The notes beneath the pieces are model-generated. The model worked only from the letters and a program-made list of their open reading frames with translations, did no database searches and was not told where the DNA came from. Both the position numbers and the translations under genes were made by a program. A DNA stretch of 17,818 nt, taken from the NCBI GenBank assembly GCA_007125455.1, contig SLDE01000088.1, positions 1-17,818 of the forward strand. Direction: 5' to 3'. Positions 14,769 through 17,818 of this stretch are shown here, piece after piece (position 1 is the stretch's first letter; each line of letters opens with the position of its first letter). The DNA is from Ectothiorhodospiraceae bacterium (GTDB lineage Bacteria; Pseudomonadota; Gammaproteobacteria; Thiohalomonadales; Thiohalomonadaceae).

Positions 14769-15896
14769 ATGGCGGTGACTATCGCCGCCATGGCGATACA
14801 GTGTAGTCAGGGCAATAGCCTTGCCGAGCTGGCCCGCGCTCTGCTCGGTGAACCCCGACCGCCCCAGGCGATAGTGCTGCACGGGGATCGGTATCGCTAC
14901 CACCGCCTGAGCGGAGCTCCCCAGCAAGACGCCTATTCGCGTCTGCACGCCCTGCTCGCCACCGCCCTGGCGCAGGCTCGCCTTGGGCCAGAGCTACTTG
15001 CCGATAGCGCCCTGTTTTTGGGCACCTCCTCGCACTCGGTAGGGGAGGACGAACAGCGTTATCTGCAGGGCGAAGATGGCGCCTGCCCCCTGCGGGGACG
15101 ACGCCAGGGGGTCTTGGCGGAGCAACTGGCGGCGGCCTTCTCCCTGGGGGCGGGTTGTTACACCCTGAGCACCGCCTGTACCTCCAGTGCCAATGCCCTG
15201 CTACTTGCTGGTGAGGCGATCGCGGCGGGCGATTGCCGCGCCGCCGTGGTGGCGACCGAAGAGGGCTTTAACCAGACCAGCCTGCGTGGCTTTGATGGCC
15301 TGATGCTGCTGGCCGATGAGCATTGTCACCCCTTCGATGTAGACCGCGATGGCATGGTGCCCGGCGAAGGGGCAGGGGTGGTGGTGCTGTTGGATAGCAC
15401 GCTGTTGCCCGCCGACTCACCCTGGCAAGGGCTGCGCTGGCGCGGTGGGGCCAGTGCCTGTGATCCGGAGGGGATCACCTGCTCCAGTGCTGGGGCAATG
15501 GCGGCGGTGATGGCGCAGGCGCTGGACGATGCGGGAGCGCAGAAGGAGGAGATCGCCCTGCTCAAGGCCCACGGCACTGGCAGCCTCGCCAACGATGCCA
15601 CCGAGGCCGAGGCGATGCGCGCCTTCTTTGCTGACGAGCTTCCTCCGTTTACCCTGCTCAAGGGCCCCCTGGGCCACACCCTTGGCGCCTGCGGGCTGCT
15701 GGAGCTGGTGGCACTGCTGGCCTGCTTGCGCGCTGGCTATGCCCCCCCCGCACACGGCTGTCACGTAGTTGATCCCCAGCTCGGCTGCGCACCGCTGCGC
15801 GAGGCCATGCCCTTTGCGGGTGGATTGGTGATGCTCAATCAGTTTGGCTTTGGTGGCAACAATACCTCGCTGCTGCTGGAGGTCAGTCATGTCTGA
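14769..15896 (+). CDS. Beta-ketoacyl synthase (KS), complete catalytic triad
   Basis: This is a 375-residue thiolase-fold ketosynthase of the FabF/KAS type. The catalytic triad is all present: C137 in LSTACTSSANAL, H268 in KAHGTGSLANDATEAEAM and H303 in LKGPLGHTLGACG. The C-terminal glycine-rich NQFGFGGNNTSLLL is intact. It would condense an ACP-bound extender with an acyl primer. The chosen ATG at 14769 lies 2 nt after the ACP stop. A TTG at 14763 would add two residues and overlap the ACP gene. No strong ribosome site is seen, consistent with translational coupling. It is a little shorter than FabF (about 410 residues), chiefly at the N-terminus. The 3' end overlaps the next gene by 8 bases. 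Confidence 0.93.
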   Translation: MAVTIAAMAIQCSQGNSLAELARALLGEPRPPQAIVLHGDRYRYHRLSGAPQQDAYSRLHALLATALAQARLGPELLADSALFLGTSSHSVGEDEQRYLQGEDGACPLRGRRQGVLAEQLAAAFSLGAGCYTLSTACTSSANALLLAGEAIAAGDCRAAVVATEEGFNQTSLRGFDGLMLLADEHCHPFDVDRDGMVPGEGAGVVVLLDSTLLPADSPWQGLRWRGGASACDPEGITCSSAGAMAAVMAQALDDAGAQKEEIALLKAHGTGSLANDATEAEAMRAFFADELPPFTLLKGPLGHTLGACGLLELVALLACLRAGYAPPAHGCHVVDPQLGCAPLREAMPFAGGLVMLNQFGFGGNNTSLLLEVSHV

Positions 15897-16731
15897 GTGT
15901 TCGATATTGGCGGCGGGGCTGCGCTACTTCCCCATGGATGAACAGCCCAGGGATCTGCTCGCGCTGTTGCGTGAAGAAGAAGGGCGGCGCCTGCGTCGTT
16001 CCAACCGTTACATCGCCTTGTCCCTGCTCGGGGCACTGGCCTGTGTGCGGGGCCAGCAACTGGCCGAAGATTGCGGGGTTTACCTGGGTAGCGGCCTGGG
16101 TAATGTCGCCGAGACCGTGGCGATGTTTGGTCCGGTGTTGGATGAGGGCCTGGCCCCGATGCCCTTCGGTTTTATCAATGTCTCCAGCAATATGGCCGGT
16201 TTTACTCTGGCCCAGCAATTAGGCCTGCACGGGCGCAACCTGGCGCTGGCCAATGTCCACAACCCCTTTGCCGCCGCGCTGGCGTGCGCGCTGCGTGATC
16301 TGCGCGCCGGGCGGGTCAGTCAGGCCCTGGTCGGCGCGGTGGATGAGGGGGTGTGGCCCCTGGCCGTTCAGCGCCAACGACTGGGCCTAGCGGAGGAGGC
16401 CTCGCTAGGGGAAGGCAGTGGGTGGATCCTGCTGGGGAATGCGGCGGGGATCGGGCGCTTGACACTGACATCCTTGTCCACCCTCCCGTCACCATCGGCG
16501 CTGAGCGAAACGATCCTGCCCTGGCCGGGGCTGGAGCAACAGTTTCCCGACGATGTCCCCACCCACCTACCGACAGGGCAGAGCCCCAGCCTGGGTGCCT
16601 GGCGCTTTATCGAGACCATTAGCCGCGCCAATGACGCGGTGGTTGGGCTGAGCGAATCCGGGCAGGGAGGATACTGGCAGTTGCGCTATCAACCAAAGCC
16701 CCTCTCCCCCAGGGGAGAGGGGTTGGGGTGA
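15889..16731 (+). CDS. Degenerate ketosynthase-like protein (chain-length-factor type)
   Basis: This is a 280-residue protein resembling the N-terminal half of a ketosynthase. Segments such as RSNRYIALSLLGAL, CGVYLGSGLGNVAETVAMFG, GFINVSSNMAGFTLAQQLGLHG and LRAGRVSQALVGAVDEG align with KS folds. By my alignment with the preceding KS, the active-site Cys position is His124 (LANVHNPFAAAL). No HGT or GH catalytic histidine block follows. It is probably non-catalytic and may pair with the complete KS, as chain-length factors do in type II systems and aryl polyene clusters. The ATG at 15889 overlaps the KS stop. The last ~10 residues (PLSPRGEGLG) come from an extragenic palindrome, so the native C-terminus may have been replaced. 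Confidence 0.72.
   Translation: MSECSILAAGLRYFPMDEQPRDLLALLREEEGRRLRRSNRYIALSLLGALACVRGQQLAEDCGVYLGSGLGNVAETVAMFGPVLDEGLAPMPFGFINVSSNMAGFTLAQQLGLHGRNLALANVHNPFAAALACALRDLRAGRVSQALVGAVDEGVWPLAVQRQRLGLAEEASLGEGSGWILLGNAAGIGRLTLTSLSTLPSPSALSETILPWPGLEQQFPDDVPTHLPTGQSPSLGAWRFIETISRANDAVVGLSESGQGGYWQLRYQPKPLSPRGEGLG
16699..16722. repeat. GC-rich palindrome at the 3' end of the KS-like gene
   Basis: CCCCTCTCCCC and GGGGAGAGGGG form an 11-bp perfect stem with a 2-nt loop. It encodes the final PLSPRGEG of the KS-like protein and is followed by GTTGGGGTGAGGGGG. This sequence type recurs between genes in many bacteria. There is no U-tract after the stem, so it is not a canonical terminator, though it could stabilise the operon mRNA's 3' end. 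Confidence 0.7.
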
Positions 16732-16794
16732 GGGGGAGAAGCCTCCGACTTGCCGCTTTCAACTTGCCCCTTGCCCCTCGCCTCTCACACACAC

Positions 16795-16871
16795 GGTGCG
16801 GTTCGCAGCGCTCACCGCACCCTACGGGGTGGGGTTCGGGGGTGGGTGCGGTGAGTCACACGAACCGCACC
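16795..16871. repeat. Inverted-repeat element in the KS-like/brnT spacer
   Basis: The outer arms are GGTGCGGTTCG (16795-16805) and CGAACCGCACC (16861-16871). The inner arms are CTCACCGCACCC (16811-16822) and GGGTGCGGTGAG (16844-16855). This GTGCGGTTCGC/GCTCACCGCACCCTACG pattern looks like a dispersed extragenic repeat. Just before it, 16749-16780 carries ACTTGCC/CCTTGCCCC words that also occur after glnB (5452-5532). Confidence 0.6.
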
Positions 16872-16939
16872 TGTCAATGACGGGCAAGGGTGGATCAAAA
16901 TGATTGGCCAGTAGTGGATCAGTTTAAATGACCATTAAC
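16872..16939. mobile_element. Possible IS21-family end remnant
   Basis: The stretch from TGTCAATGACGGGCA contains two imperfect direct repeats: GGGTGGATCAAAATGATTGGCCA and TAGTGGATCAGTTTAAATGACCA. Multiple GTGGATCAGTTT-type terminal repeats beginning with TGTCA are what I recall of IS21-family (istAB) ends. No transposase reading frame is present, so at most one end survives. The remaining spacer, 16940-17007, shows nothing recognisable. Confidence 0.4.
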
Positions 16940-17007
16940 AGCTCACCACTCTTTCCAAATGTATCTCCAGTGCTGGAGTATGAACATGTAGGTAATGCAC
17001 TCGAACC

Positions 17008-17036
17008 TTGCCTGCTGGATTTACTGTAACTACAAT
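17008..17036 (+). promoter_or_regulatory. Putative brnTA promoter (implies a leaderless message)
   Basis: TTGCCT at 17008-17013 and TACAAT at 17031-17036 are separated by an ideal 17 nt. Each is close to sigma70 consensus. Transcription would start near 17043-17045, essentially at the toxin's ATG. No Shine-Dalgarno sequence precedes that ATG. brnTA operons are known to be autorepressed by BrnA; no clear operator palindrome is seen here. Confidence 0.5.
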
Positions 17037-17044
17037 AAATCACT

Positions 17045-17317
17045 ATGGACATAGAGTATGACCCTGTGAAGCGAAAAAGGACTTTGATCGAGCGCGGCCT
17101 GGATTTTGCCCGCGCTGCTGAAGTCTTTGCAGGACATCACTTCACTGCGGAAGATGTGCGTGAGGATTATTCCGAACAACGCCTTATTACTGTCGGGCTT
17201 ATGGATGGAAGGATGGTGGTGATAGTGTGGACGCCACGAGGCAAAGCACGCCGGATTATAAGTATGAGGAAAGCCAATGAGCGCGAACAAAATCGTTACT
17301 CCCACCGACTGGTCTGA
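17045..17317 (+). CDS. brnT: BrnT-family ribonuclease toxin
   Basis: This is a 90-residue toxin of the BrnT family, small RelE-like ribonucleases that inhibit translation by cutting RNA. The family pattern is clear: IEYDPVKRKRTLIERGLDFARAAEVF, then VREDYSEQRLITVGLMDGRMVVIVWTPRG, then ARRIISMRKANEREQNRY. The length is typical. The ATG at 17045 has no ribosome site but coincides with the expected transcription start. The toxin comes first and overlaps the antitoxin gene by 41 bases, the usual brnTA arrangement. Base composition is lower in GC than the flanking operon, which fits horizontal acquisition. Confidence 0.9.
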   Translation: MDIEYDPVKRKRTLIERGLDFARAAEVFAGHHFTAEDVREDYSEQRLITVGLMDGRMVVIVWTPRGKARRIISMRKANEREQNRYSHRLV

Positions 17318-17552
17318 TCCCGATGATGCACCGGAAGTCACGGATGCATTTTTCGATCAGGCCGATGAGTATCAGGGTGAACATATTATTCGGCGGGGGC
17401 GACCACCTGTTGAGACTCCCAAGCAGCAGCTTACCGTGCGTTACGATGCTGATGTGATCGAGGCATTTCGTGCAACCGGCCCTGGGTGGCAGCGCCGAAT
17501 GAATGCTGCTCTGAAGGATTGGCTGAAAGATCATCCACCTGAAGCGATGTGA
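17277..17552 (+). CDS. brnA: BrnA-family antitoxin
   Basis: This is a 91-residue antitoxin that neutralises BrnT and, by family knowledge, represses the operon as a ribbon-helix-helix DNA-binding protein. The acidic N-terminal half (DWSDPDDAPEVTDAFFDQADEY) would contact the basic toxin. The C-terminal half has GRPPVETPKQQLTVRYDADVIEAF and GPGWQRRMNAALKDWLKDH, the recognisable BrnA domain. The ATG at 17277 has a good ribosome site (GAGGAAAG at 17265-17272), unlike the toxin, favouring antitoxin production. The pair appears complete. Confidence 0.9.
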   Translation: MSANKIVTPTDWSDPDDAPEVTDAFFDQADEYQGEHIIRRGRPPVETPKQQLTVRYDADVIEAFRATGPGWQRRMNAALKDWLKDHPPEAM

Positions 17553-17818
17553 ATCAATGGGATAGATTCATTGACTTTGGAAGTTACGGGGTCACGTCTC
17601 CACATCCACCTGGACACGGGGGCAGTCGCCACTTACAAGATCAAAGTATCTCTGTGTGAGTAGGGGAATCGTGCAGGCTTGATATGGGATATTTAGGTCC
17701 GGTGCTTATGGGCCGACGCGTAGAGTTCCAGCTCGATGAGGTAAGTGAAAGTCGACCGGGAGGGAGGTCGACCCTCCGGCCCGAAATGGATCCATCCAGG
17801 GCGGCATTCCGAACCCCA
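17553..17818. other. Gene-poor tail; possible repeat fragments and an open frame at the edge
   Basis: No recognised gene lies here. GAAGTTACGGGGTCACGTCTCC (from about 17580) resembles sequence I have seen beside IS200/REP-type transposase genes, but this is uncertain. An ATG at 17708 opens a frame of 37 codons to the window end (MGRRVEFQLDEVSESRPGG...), with no known family and a weak ribosome site. Near 17750-17780, two hairpins compete: GTCGACC/GGTCGAC and CCGGGAGGG/CCCTCCGG share bases. Confidence 0.3.

Overview
The window looks like chromosome from a GC-rich gammaproteobacterium. The evidence is the gene orders sucC-sucD-nadE then glnB, and bamD divergent from rluD-pgeF, with proteins close to E. 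coli family patterns. The many short palindromic intergenic repeats suggest a Chromatiales-like sulfur-oxidising lineage, but that placement is inference. No rRNA, tRNA or CRISPR array was seen.

Layout. 1-1030 (minus): the 5' part of a BtuB-type TonB-dependent receptor gene, preceded by a clear cobalamin riboswitch and a sigma70-like promoter. 1128-4794 (plus): sucC-sucD-nadE, tightly overlapped. 4795-5104: a nest of inverted repeats. 5105-5443: glnB (PII). 5540-6061 (minus): a nitroreductase-family flavoprotein. 6062-6530: a REP-like hairpin followed by a 236-bp MITE-like element with 15-bp terminal inverted repeats and a TTAG duplication that abuts the bamD stop codon. 6531-7292 (minus): bamD. 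7400-9089 (plus): rluD and pgeF. 9144-9856: a vapBC toxin-antitoxin pair.

9869-16731 is a near-continuous plus-strand run: a gcvR-like ACT-domain gene, def, a PlsC-like acyltransferase, an NMT1-type lipoprotein, an ABC-2 ATPase and permease, a free-standing acyl carrier protein, a complete ketosynthase, and a degenerate ketosynthase-like (chain-length-factor type) protein. The last six genes overlap or nearly touch. They look like a small unassigned acyl-chain or polyketide-like system with its own ABC exporter, and this is the most interesting part of the window.

16732-17044 holds repeats and a possible IS21-family end remnant. 17045-17552 is a brnTA toxin-antitoxin pair whose promoter position implies a leaderless toxin message. 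17553-17818 contains no recognised gene.

The housekeeping parts cover the TCA cycle (SucCD), NAD synthesis (NadE), nitrogen signalling (PII), outer-membrane assembly (BamD), rRNA modification (RluD), peptidoglycan quality control (PgeF) and protein N-terminal processing (Def).
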